Assembly: GCA_011109175.1 (NCBI GenBank)
Contig: RDEW01000028.1
Coordinates: 167,821 to 198,672, forward strand
Length of the DNA: 30,852 nt
Direction: 5' to 3'
Source: Dicyema japonicum
Lineage: Eukaryota > Dicyemida > Rhombozoa > Dicyemidae
Shown: piece after piece, positions 20,508-30,484 of the stretch
Layout: each line of letters starts with the position of its first letter
Position numbering within the stretch: the stretch's first letter is position 1
The notes under the pieces: model-generated
What the model saw: the letters and a program-made list of their open reading frames with translations, nothing else
What the model was told of the DNA's origin: nothing
The model's database searches: none
Program-made: the position numbers and the translations under genes

Positions 20508-20934
20508 TTATATCAGTCTCTCAATACTAAGCTCATCCGTCTCATCTCTACCTTGACACTGCGCGGTAGCACCTTCGGCTCGCGACATATTACCATTATC
20601 AAAACTCTTCCACCCAAGAATGAAGTGATATCCGCGACGGTAGAAAGTGCGATGAAAATGGCAGAGGGCGGACCTACTTCTCCACCTCTCTTCAGAAGCG
20701 GGATGCCTATATGAACTATTTGAGCATGAATTTGGTCGGTACAAGCAGACGTTTTCCCTTGGATTAATCAGTTATGACTGTTTGTGTTTGGTTTACCAAG
20801 GATATATAAGTCTGATATATGATGCTCCTTAGTTGGCTTTAAAATGTTAGAATGTGAACCAGATTTTGAAGTCTTTGTTTATGACGGGTACTTATAAGCC
20901 TTGATCATTAGGATATTTTCTCTTTGGACTCGTA
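20508..20934. other. Unassigned stretch
   Basis: A minus-strand open stretch (20744-20508) has a composition rich in R and S and no recognisable motif. I do not support it as a gene. The rest of the interval shows nothing. Confidence 0.3.
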
Positions 20935-21165
20935 ATGAGCAGTCTCACTACTCCAATAGGAGGTTTGTCACGATTTGTAGAAATGGTGAGCTTTGGAGGA
21001 ATAATTGAGCATTTAGATTTTAAGAAGTGCTATGAAACTTTGAAAAAGAAACTGATTGATCTTCTCAGTGTTATCAATCTGAATAATCAAACTGTTCTTT
21101 TGACTGATCACTCACTTCAAGACGGGACAGAGTATCACTTTTTTATGCAAGGAAAAATAAATTAA
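20935..21165 (+). CDS. Small orphan reading frame, faint dynein heavy chain AAA-module resemblance
   Basis: An uninterrupted frame of 76 codons from ATG 20935 reads SLTTPIGGLSRFVEMVS, then DFKKCYETLKKKLIDLL and NQTVLLTDHSL. The spacing of a degenerate P-loop-like GGLSRFV, an F-x-x-x-x-x-x-L helix and a hydrophobic VLLTD strand recalls the fourth AAA module of dynein heavy chains. The resemblance is weak and the GK-S/T of a P-loop is missing. A further coding-like stretch (ILFDSENAGYLSVLNQSL) follows in another frame at about 21170-21310. It could be an exon, a decayed gene piece or chance. Confidence 0.25.
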   Translation: MSSLTTPIGGLSRFVEMVSFGGIIEHLDFKKCYETLKKKLIDLLSVINLNNQTVLLTDHSLQDGTEYHFFMQGKIN

Positions 21166-21363
21166 TCTGCAAAATCCTATTTGACAGTGAAAATGCCGGA
21201 TACTTGTCTGTCCTGAACCAATCTCTGATATGTGGCATAGAAAGTTTGAACTATACTTTACATGATAATTCATACAATAGTCTAAATAACCGTAAAACGA
21301 CACATGTCTCAGTTTAACGTTCATACACTGTGCTTTAACAAGTTCACCTGGTGGACAATTCAA

Positions 21364-22004
21364 CAGAATCGTGCTAATATCAAAGTACGTTTCGAACCCC
21401 AGAGAATCAAAGTACTGAACAGTGCTCTAAATAAGTAACAAGCGTACACATGGTCGGCATGTCTGATCATGTGGGTACTGTCCGTGAAGATTACTTCTAT
21501 ACTCCCTTCTTAGAGTCCGTTGGCGAAACCATTCAATCCACTTGGTCACAAGGTGAACAAACTACATGATGGGTCTTCTGTATTCACTTTAATATGTTAC
21601 AGTCATCAACACCTTCACTAGCAACGAAAAAACTGGGAACTTTTGCAAAACTCGAGATCTAGTTTAAGTTGAACCGACTGTCAGTCTCTTCCGAAAAACC
21701 TTCCGATACGATTTTCTCCGCCTATCAAAGATTGAATGAAAATTTGGATGTTATATGGAAAGCCTATCTCATATAAGCAAAACCTTATATTATTATCACG
21801 TAAAAAGGTTCCTGGTTAGCGGAAATTCGTAAACTGAATCTTATAAAAGAGTTATTTTCTTTTCTGTGGTGATTATCGGAGGAATATTCGGTTCTTTTAT
21901 ACAATTTAATTTAAATGAAAAAAAATCGCCTCGTTAAGAAACATCGATCATATCATTTTCATAGATAATACCTGTTGCCTTATTATTAATAGCACTTTCG
22001 AAGA
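21364..22004. other. Intergenic, nothing recognised
   Basis: No long frame, repeat or RNA gene is visible between the orphan frame and the 3' end of the LINE. Confidence 0.45.
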
Positions 22005-22224
22005 ACCAAAAATGTAATTTATTTAATTAAGGTTCCGCTTGTGCCGTATTTTTCTTCAGGTTATTTTTTCCACAATTCTCTTGACTAACTTCCTCCATGC
22101 TCCGCGGTTACAGGACCAAAAATGTAATTTATTTAATTAAGGTTCCGCTTGTGCCGTATTTTTCTTCAGGTTATTTTTTCCACAATTCTCTTGACTAACT
22201 TCCTCCATGCTCCGCGGTTACAGG
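22005..22224. repeat. 110-bp tandem direct duplication at the LINE 3' end
   Basis: Copies 22005-22114 and 22115-22224 are essentially identical and contain the last LINE codons (RGAWRKLVKRI region) and its AT-rich 3' end. Confidence 0.95.
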
Positions 22225-22486
22225 CAGTTATTCCGAGCGTATCCAGATCATCTCCTGTTTTTAGCTTTCGTCCTACATTGGTCAGGTCCTTGTGTAGAAC
22301 CTCTGGCAAAGTTATGCGAGGTCTTCCACGGAACGAGGTATTCACTTCTGGGCACAAATAGTTATCCATTGCTATTTTAGCAGGCGTCATCTGACTCATT
22401 CGAAGGATGTGACCAAACAGACGCAATCTTGATTCCAGGATATCCAGACTCAATGGTCTTGTATTACATACTTTGTATAGATTCTT

Positions 22487-22698
22487 GTTTGTAATTTTTT
22501 TGGCCAGTTGATGCCAAGCAACAGTCGGAGTTGTTTACGATGGAAGGCATCTAGTTTGTCCATTACCGCTTGTGAGACACCCCAGGTTGCAGGTTTGTAA
22601 TTTTTTTGGCCAGTTGATGCCAAGCAACAGTCGGAGTTGTTTACGATGGAAGGCATCTAGTTTGTCCATTACCGCTTCTGAGACACCCCAGGTTGCAG
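22487..22698. repeat. 106-bp tandem direct duplication in the LINE thumb region
   Basis: Copies 22487-22592 and 22593-22698 differ by about one base (cgcttgtgag versus cgcttctgag). 106 is not divisible by three, so the LINE frame breaks. Confidence 0.95.
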
Positions 22699-23034
22699 CG
22701 TTGTACATTAGGACTGGTTTCACGAAGGCATTGTATAGTCTCACACGTAATTGTGTGCTAATTTGTTTGCGATGATTCCAGACTACTCCCATTTTTCCAA
22801 AGGCCGCGACGGCCAACATCTTCCTGTTAGTGATATCCTCAGCATCTCCGAGCAACGACCCCAATTGTTTACAGTATCTTTATTTTTCATCAGTTCGGGT
22901 TAGTTCACGGCGTATGGTAGTTGTCTCCGTCTTTTCCGTATTGATTTTGATGAACCATTTTTCTAGGACATCTGGCATCCTTGTCCGTATATAGTTTAAT
23001 GTTTTCTCGTCGCTGGATATATAGTCGATATTAT

Positions 23035-23246
23035 CTGCATAAATCACTTCAGTTTGAGGTAGATCGCCAATTAATAGTCTGAAGTCTCTGAGTGCCGCCT
23101 CCAGATATGTCACAAAAAGTACCGGTGACAAGGAATCTCTCTGCATAAATCACTTCAGTTTGAGGTAGATCGCCAATTAATAGTCTGAAGTCTCTGAGTG
23201 CCGCCTCCAGATATGTCACAAAAAGTACCGGTGACAAGGAATCTCC
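23035..23246. repeat. 106-bp tandem direct duplication in the LINE RT catalytic region
   Basis: Copies 23035-23140 and 23141-23246 span the stretch between GVPQGDS and YADN and differ at one base (aatctct versus aatctcc). The upstream RT frame runs into the second copy and ends soon after VIYA; the true continuation is in the other copy. Confidence 0.95.
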
Positions 23247-25419
23247 CTGCGGTACCCCGAACGTTGTCTCGAATGGGACAGACTCCAAATTTCTAAAACG
23301 TACACATAGCTGCGTTGTTCCAAGTAATAGACGGATCATTCTGACACTGTCCTCGTCAACCAGCTTCTCCAAGATATCCAAAAGTCTCCCTCTGTGTATA
23401 GAGTCAAAGGCTTTGGACATGTCCATGCCAAGGATGCCAATAGCCCCCTTGTACTTTTGATGTGTTGCACAAAGCCATCGATGTCCCCAGACCACATCAG
23501 CTGTAGATCTCCCTGACCTGAATCCGCTTTGACCGTGAGAGAGAAAGTTCTCGATGTCAGATCCAATCCTGTTCAGCACTATAAGTGATAGTGTCTTGCG
23601 TAGAGTCGTCAATAGTACGATGGGTCTTAAATTCGTTAAGGGGCCTTTAGCTTTGCCCGGTTTTTGTAGTGCAATTAGTGTGCCATTACCCACATCCAGT
23701 GGTGAGTTGTATTTGAATGTTTTGTTGTATATCTCAGTTAATAGTTCAGAGATCTCGGTCGGTGCATATTTGAGAAGTTCTGCATTTATGTTGTCAGGGC
23801 CAGCAGCTCTATTGTTGTTCAGTTTGTCCAGGGCTTTTTTTGTTTCCAGCATCGTTATCGGAATATTTAGTTCTCGTGCTTCACCATCGAATTGTTTGAT
23901 TTTTTCCCCGTGGTTTTGATTGAAGGCCTGCTGATAATGGCTGGATATGGCCGATAGAATTTCATTTTTGTTTAACATAGTCTTTCCAAACTGGTCATGT
24001 ATTGTGATTTTTGATGACTGCGTGTCTCTATTTAGTAGGTGAACAGCCTTGAACATCTGCGCTCCGTTTTTGAGTCTTTCTACTTCTTTAGCCATTCCAG
24101 CAAGTTTATTTTCCTTTATTTCCCTCGTTCTTTTCTTTACTTTATACAGGTTCCGCATGACTCTTAGAGTGTGTTCTTTTGCCTGGTCCTGGCAGGTTTC
24201 GACCTGTAAACGTAGGTTCCTCTGCAATTTGGATAGTTCTTCAAGCTCGTGGTCATAGTGCCCGTTGAAATGCTTCGGTTTTACTCCGACTGTTGAATGG
24301 GCCGCGCACTTTATTGCATTGATGGTGTCTTGCCACAGCTCCCCAGGCATTTTTTCTTTATTCCACTGTCTGATCTTTTCTCTCAATGTATTTTGATAGC
24401 TTTCCCGAGTCGGTCCCACCATGCAGAGTTGCTCTACTGCGAACCTCCCCTCAGATATCCTCATGCCAGCCACTTTGGAAACCCCAAAATGAAACGTGCC
24501 ACAACCAATCTGTGATCACTATCTACTAGTGTCCCTCTGTAGCTCCGAGAATCTGTTAGCAGTGCCTTGTAGGCTTGTTTGCAGATAATGTAATCTATTT
24601 GGTTATATATAGGCTTGATAGTCCCAGATTTGTCCTTTCGGTAGCAGCTCCATGTCGTCTTATGTCTTGTTGAGTGCCTGAAAGCAGTGTTGCATAGAAA
24701 TAGTTTAAATGTATTGCAAAATTCGATAAGCGATTCTCCTGAATGGTTCCTGATCCCCCTTCCATGGCTTCCCATGAATTCTTCGTGACTACTCCCACGT
24801 CCTGCCTTTGCGTTCCAATCTCCGGCGATGTATGTCATGAACGATGTTTCCAAAGATGCATATAGTTGCGACAGGGAGGAATAGAAGTCGTCTAGTTCGT
24901 CTCCATTGATTGATACTCTCACCGAAGTAGGTGCATATACATTAATAATGGAGATTATGGAATTGTTCCTTTCACCGTATTTTAATTGTAAAACACATAT
25001 TCTATCGCTCACCCTCCACGTCTTGTGGATTCGATTGTTCAGTTCTTTTTGTATTGCAAATCCCATGCCGTAGTGTGGGCAATTCGAAGGGTGCAGAATC
25101 AGGCGGAAATCATTGTTGATTTCATCTAGTCCGCCTTTTACTTTCGTTTCCTGTAAGCACGCCACGGTTACCTTGTACGATCCAAGATCCACGCATAAGT
25201 TTCTTCTTTTAGTATCCGATTTTAATCCTCTTACGTTGAACGAGCTAATAGTGAAAGATCTCGAAGAAAAGCACGAAAAAGACATGTGTGCAATAGAGTC
25301 ACGTCACCAGCTCAACCACCTGTTGCATTAGGTTTTAGTTTCTGAAAACTTCTAGGACAGATATATTATGAACAGGATTGGAGATACGCTAATTTTTTAG
25401 GTTTGCATTTCTCATTTTG

Positions 25420-25829
25420 AGTGCTATGCGGGTATCATCCTGCAAGGGCGTGCCTAGAGGGGGCCATAAGGGCAGCAGATCCAAGCCATATAGTTCACGT
25501 TATTAAGTTATGATTACTTTTTCTCGACCTTTTCTCATCATAGATAAGATCGACTGCTAACGATCACGATGCTATACTGACTTCAAGCGCATGGGTTTTA
25601 ATCGATGACAGCGCCTGTCAAGTNAGTGCTATGCGGGTATCATCCTGCAAGGGCGTGCCTAGAGGGGGCCATAAGGGCAGCAGATCCAAGCCATATAGTT
25701 CACGTTATTAAGTTATGATCACTTTTTTCTCGACTTTTTCTCATCATAGATAAGATCGACTGCTAACGATCACGATGCTATACTGACTTCAAGCGCATGG
25801 GTTTTAATCGATGACAGCGCCTGTCAAGT
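25420..25829. repeat. About 205-bp direct duplication joined by an N
   Basis: gtgctatgcgggtatcatcc occurs at 25421 and 25626; the copies are nearly identical over about 204 bp and meet at a single N at 25624. The second copy runs straight into unique sequence. The segment includes gggcgtgcctagagggggcc, faintly like a hAT-type end, but no matching second end was found. Confidence 0.95.
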
Positions 25830-26010
25830 TTATCTTTTATCAGCATTGAAAATAAATTCCTCACAAGCTAGGTGAAAGAAGTTATGGTACAGATTTCAGT
25901 GAATACACCCTGCGGAAAGGATTGTATATAAAGGACTCACATGCAACAAAAAGAAAAAAGGAAGTGAAGAGCATTCTTTGGTTCTCCCTTTCTACGATTA
26001 GTTATCATAA
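25829..26010 (+). repeat. SINE-like repeat, tail part (copy 3)
   Basis: tgcggaaaggattgtatata, aaggactcacatgcaacaaa, aagtgaagagcattctttgg and ctacgattagttatcataac match the order of blocks in the copies at 1568-1850 and 3790-4080. The tRNA-like head is not clear here. The right part is repeated in the duplicated block from 26711. Confidence 0.55.
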
Positions 26011-26429
26011 CGTAACAAAACAATTAAAGTAATTGAATGGCAGTTTTCCCTGACAAATACCAGAGAAATCTTTTTGAACAGCCTTTCGGTTTTCCGACGT
26101 TTGTTACTCGCTTTCGTATTAGGACCCAAGCGATCTTAAAAAAGAGAACGTCTTGTCCCGAAGATTCCGCTCGTCTCTACAGCAACGGGATTAATTAGAT
26201 TGTTTTTGTTACGCCTGGTAAGCTGTAGGTAATATGGATCTCACTAAAAGTGCGGTTTATTTTTTGGCCTTTTTCTCTGTTTGCTCGAGTACGAAGTGTT
26301 TGTAATTTTTTCGATTTTCTGAGTTTCTGCTCGCAGAATTAGAAGCGAAAACATTTCGGTTTTTTGATCGTATAGAGGTCTTGTCGATTAGCAGTTCCGG
26401 TTTTTTACATTTGTGCTTCCTTTAACATT

Positions 26430-26709
26430 CTATAAGGATATACCTTCCAATGATATACTTTTAGCAAATGTTACCTTACTTTGTTGGATAGTTTCGCCAT
26501 TTACCAAACTCTTAACACACATTAATGTACCATGTTGGTTATTTTTTGTCCCAGTCAATGTAGTAATGTGCCTTGCTGAGTGTTTGAATGTAGTATTGCA
26601 CATATTCAATTTATTCATGTTACAAAATTCAACCATATTTTCTCTAGGAAGATTCCTTCTGTTTCTCCTTTGTGATCCAAGGACTCCGTCATGTGCTCAA
26701 CAATCAAGT
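26430..26709 (-). pseudogene. LINE endonuclease remnant, first copy
   Basis: Minus-strand reading gives VLGSQRRNRRNLPREN, then MVEFCNMNKLNMCNTTFKHS, then ARHITTLTG. It matches FMGSHGRGIRNHSGES, LIEFCNTFKLFLCNTAF and RHKTTW of the LINE at 22.1-25.3 kb, so it is the same family. Only the middle of the endonuclease is present. Confidence 0.7.
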
Positions 26710-27211
26710 NAAAGGACTCACATGCAACAAAAAGAAAAAAGGAAGTGAAGAGCATTCTTTGGTTCTCCCTTTCTACGATTAGTTATCATAACGTAACAAA
26801 ACAATTAAAGTAATTGAATGGCAGTTTTCCCTGACAAATACCAGAGAAATCTTTTTGAACAGCCATTCGGTTTTCCGACGTTTGTTACTCGCTTTCGTAT
26901 TAGGACCCAAGCGATCTTAAAAAAGAGAACGTCTTGTCCCGAAGATTCAGCTTGTCTCTACAGCAACGGGATTAATTAGATTGTTTTTGTTACGCCTGGT
27001 AAGCTGTAGGTAATATGGATCTCACTAAAAGTGCGGTTTATTTTTTGGCCTTTTTCTCTGTTTGCTCGAGTACGAAGTGTTTGTAATTTTTTCGATTTTC
27101 TGAGTTTCTGCTCGCAGAATTAGAAGCGAAAACATTTCGGTTTTTTGATCGTATAGAGGTCTTGTAGATTAGCAGTTCCGGTTTTTTTACATTTGTGCTT
27201 CCTTTAATATT

Positions 27212-27490
27212 CTATAAGGATATACCTTCCAATGATATCATACTTTTAGCAAATGTTACCTTACTTTGTTGGATAGTTTCGCCGTTTACCAAACTCTTAA
27301 CACACATTAATGTACCATGTTGGTTATTTTTTGTCCCAGTCAATGTAGTAATGTGCCTTGCTGAGTGTTTGAATGTAGTATTGCACATATTCAATTTATT
27401 CATGTTACAAAATTCAACCATATTTTCTCTAGGAAGATTCCTTCTGTTTCTCCTTTGTGATCCAAGGACTCCGTCATATGCTCAACAATC
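27212..27490 (-). pseudogene. LINE endonuclease remnant, second copy of the duplicated block
   Basis: Same remnant as at 26430-26709 (NMNKLNMCNTTFKHS and so on), with one extra codon-sized insertion near 27238. It belongs to the second copy of the 784-bp duplication, not to an independent insertion. Confidence 0.7.
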
Positions 27491-27494
27491 AAGT

Positions 27495-27877
27495 CTCCAG
27501 CAAAAAATAAGAAACGGGAAGTGGACAGTTTTGCATATATAATTAGAGGGCTTCATAAAACTCTTCTGGCTCTTTTATGTTTCTTGCAACTTTCTCAGAA
27601 GTGAGGGCATAAAGGGATTGGGAAGGAAGGAACACAAACTAATAGTCAATCATATCCGCTGGACATAGAACGATTTTATTGTTATAAATAAATCAATTAT
27701 TTTATGTAAAAAAAAATAGTCAATAAAATTTATCATCTGATAATGGTAAATTAAGTAATTCAAATTAATAAAATTTAAATATAAAAAAAAACTATGTGAT
27801 AAAAAGTCGCAAAAATAAAAATGAAGCGTGCAATTCTTTATTTTTCAAATGAAATTAAAAATATTTGGTTTTCCCAT
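27495..27877. other. AT-rich spacer
   Basis: Contains A-runs and low-complexity AT sequence; nothing else recognised. Confidence 0.4.
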
Positions 27878-27975
27878 CAACAACGACACTTCGTCAACCA
27901 ATAACGACATATGGTCAATGAATAACGACAATAATCAATCAACAATGACACAATAGGCAATCAATAACGACACAA
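27878..27975. repeat. Minisatellite, about five units of 20-22 bp
   Basis: The core caa-x-aataacgacac recurs about every 20-22 bp: caacaacgacac, caaccaataacgacat, caatgaataacgacaa, caatcaacaatgacac and caatcaataacgacac. Units are imperfect. There are no conserved long repeats with unique spacers, so it is not a CRISPR-like array. Confidence 0.8.
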
Positions 27976-27992
27976 AACTTAATTTTTATATA

Positions 27993-28728
27993 GGTCAGGA
28001 GGATTCTACACTCCTACCCGAATTCTCAATTGACCAAGACATAATCCACGCACGAGAAGCCTGGAATGCCACCAACCTCCCCCTCCCTCCTTCACAAGAC
28101 TGCCAGCGAAACCTGGACAATTTATTGTGTTGGAAATCATTTGGACTCCTACTGGAATCGGCCAATCAGCACCGACGCGCTTGTTTGCTTTCGGGGGCTT
28201 CCCCTGAGAGCGGAGCTTGGCTAAACGCCATCCCAAATGGAGCTCTGGGCACCTTTCTGGATAATGAATGCGTTAGAAGTGGTATCTCTTTGCGGCTGGG
28301 ACTGAAAGTATGTGTACCTCACCCGTGCCGATGTGGCATCCTGATAGACTGCTATGGCCTGCAAGAAGAGCTCTGGCAGATCTCCAAGGCACAAGGCTCT
28401 GAATGAGATTGTCAAGCGGGTTATGGATGCTGCTGGATACTCGGCCATTCTTAAACCGGTCGGGTTATGCAGAAGTGACGAGAAACGACCGGACGGGATG
28501 ACCATATTTCCCTTTGAGCCCGAGAAACCACTTGTTTTGGACGTAACATGTACAGACACGTTTGCCCCGAACAATCTCCACGAGTGCGCTTCAAGGGCTT
28601 GCTCTGCAGCCGTAAAAGCGGAGAAGGACAAACTCGAAAAATACGTCGACCTTCCCGATAATGTCAAATTTGTTCCCCTTGCTATGGAGTTTCGGACGTA
28701 TTGGAAACCGGATCACCTCATGCACTGA
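27993..28728 (+). pseudogene. LINE C-terminus with zinc-knuckle and restriction-enzyme-like domain
   Basis: The first frame reads IIHAREAWNATNLPLPPSQ, RRACLLSGASPESGAWLNAI, LRLGLKVCVPHPCRCG and IDCYGLQ. A small deletion near 28350 shifts it into a second frame: ACKKSSGRSPRHKALNEIV, LKPVGLCRSDEKRPDGMTIF, KPLVLDVTCTDTFAPN and FVPLAMEFRTYW, ending at 28728. The C-x-CG...H/C-rich knuckle, R-x-x-H helix and RPDG-(x)n-L-V-x-DVT pattern are those of the C-terminal region of an RT-encoding element family common in invertebrates, where the PD...D residues resemble a PD-(D/E)XK nuclease. The RT itself is absent: the copy is 5'-truncated, with the junction near 27993. Confidence 0.65.
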
Positions 28729-30484
28729 AATTCTCCGTGAACGACGCTGGCTATTTGAGCGAATTTCGCTCGAAATTATGAGAGGGAACAGCCAGACAGC
28801 GGTTGATAGTGCTTGTACTTACGGATATTTCCATCTCCTCGAACAGTTTTATTTTCAACGTATAAGACGAAATTAATCCTAGGCGTATAAGACACATTCA
28901 TTGGTCTAGACTTCAAGAGTTCATCACTTAGTCCATGTTCACGGTAACAGTAGAAGGACTTATATCCATTTTGAAGATAAGTAGACATTTCGTGAACCTT
29001 ACTACTGATAACCATTTGGTTAACAAAAGGGTGAACCTAGAATGACGCGATGGCTTTTCCAGAAGATTGGGCTCGCGATTATGAGAGATAACTCCCATTC
29101 GTGCTCAAAACCTGTAGGTAATAATGGAGACCGGTCATAACAACTATATTTAACAATATTTGATGAAAAAGTTTTACTTGGTTAACTGATCTTATATTGT
29201 TTGTAAAATTATGAAATTGAATTATGTTACTACGTAATATTCAAGTAATAATTAATATAAAGTAAGGCCGAGTCATCGGGAGCTGTTGGTCCAACAACGG
29301 CTGAGTTCTTGCGCGAACTCGGAGGAATGCTTGCCAGAAAGAAAAAAGATCAACGAGAAGGGTTATAACGGAAACAAAAGATTGGAATGGTCATCCTCCG
29401 AGGAAACTCGTTCTCGATCCACGCAGCCGAATTCCTCAACTAACATTTGTTTCTTTGTTAAATGATTGTCTTTAATTTGATAACAAAAAGTAAAGTCAGA
29501 AAAATAAAAACAGCAAAAAAGAATCTCATCATATTGCACATTTAAACAAAATTTGGCTATCAAATAGCTCCAATTCGTATAAAAATAAACAAATACAAAA
29601 TTTAAAAATTTTGCTCCCATTGAAATTAGAAGACATTTATGTATTAATTCACGATTCGAATTATTCAAATTAATTTCACACTTTTTTAATAAAATAGGTT
29701 CAAAACACGAATACGTAACTATATTTGTAATATTGCAACTTAGAATCTTGTTATTTATATTTCCACGAATGTCTCTTTGTTATTGTTATCCTAGTATTTT
29801 GGTAAATGTAATTTCTCAGTTCATTATTTTATATTCATTAACAAACAAAAACGTATTAAATGTGGATGCCAATGAGTAATCCATATTTTGATTATTTTTA
29901 TTATTTGTGAGAAAATAAGATTACGTACCGCAGCAATAAGAGAGAATCGATATTTATAGTTGTAAAACAGAAAATTCAAATCTGACTGGAACGTGATTGT
30001 AAAGCATTCGATTTTTTTTCAAAACATAAATAAGCAACTATATTTTGGTTATATTGCATTACTCGATTCGAATTATTTTTTATTTTATGCTCTCGCTGCA
30101 ACACCTCCTTTGTCTACAATATAATATCAGCCTGATTAAATTGTTTTAAGAATATAAAACCTGCAAACTTAATCGATCCACTTTTGGGATCCTTTTTGTA
30201 CAACACGTCATTATTTCAATTTTACTTTTCACGAAAACTACTTTTTCTCCGTCGTTGAGAATGAGTTAATATAGACGATTTTTACTAATGCAAAAATAGA
30301 CGATGCAATATCATGGTGCAACTTATATCATTATCCTTGCCTACTAATCATTTATGTGATGATCAATTATTATTTTTTTCTTAACTCACTTCGCGAAATT
30401 ATCCGCTACTTTTTGTATTTCTTCGTCCGAGACTGTCTTCATTTCTTTCTAAAATAGAACTATTCAAGAAAATTTGAAACAAAC
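28729..30484. other. AT-rich region, nothing coding recognised
   Basis: About 1.7 kb, strongly AT-rich from 29100 onwards. Minus-strand open stretches at 29015-28776 and 29668-29363 have no recognisable motifs. A pair of short palindromes lies at about 29283-29322 (tgttggtccaaca and gagttcttgcgcgaactc). Confidence 0.4.

Larger units (their letters stand above)
22115..25330 (-). mobile_element. Near-full-length non-LTR retrotransposon (APE endonuclease + RT)
   Basis: The LINE is about 3.2 kb and reads leftwards. The endonuclease (25285-24461) shows SSFNVRGL, ACLQETKV, NVYAPT, IAGDWNAKAG, NQIDYII and DSDHRLVV. The RT (24473-22880) shows LRPIVLLTTLRKTLS, GQSGFRSGRSTADV, GMDMSKAFDSI, FGVPQGDSLSPVLFVTYLEA and VIYADNIDYIS. 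The thumb and tail (22864-22166) end in W-R-x-LV-type residues. It would be one long ORF, but it is broken by a frameshift at 24461-24473, a TAA at about 22878-22880, and two 106-bp and one 110-bp duplications. The catalytic box reads YADN instead of YADD, which would abolish catalysis. Clade not assigned; the endonuclease resembles the craniofacial-development-protein-2-like type found in RTE-like elements. Leader homology reaches about 25318. Confidence 0.9.
25930..27494. repeat. About 784-bp direct duplication joined by an N
   Basis: 25930-26709 and 26711-27494 are near-identical with a few substitutions and small indels (for example an added tca near 27238) and meet at the single N at 26710. 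Both contain the same SINE tail and LINE endonuclease remnant. Confidence 0.95.

Noticed and set aside
23554-25331. Plus-strand open frames opposite the LINE (23554-23919, 24049-24258, 24297-24515, 25113-25331)
   Set aside because: They are shadows of the LINE coding strand and match nothing.
25440-25660. A hAT-type DNA transposon terminus
   Set aside because: gggcgtgcctagagggggcc is only faintly similar to hAT ends. No opposite end or 8-bp target duplication was seen, and the second occurrence is explained by the duplicated block.
27878-27975. A CRISPR-like array
   Set aside because: Units are about 21 bp, imperfect and without unique spacers; the genome is clearly eukaryotic.
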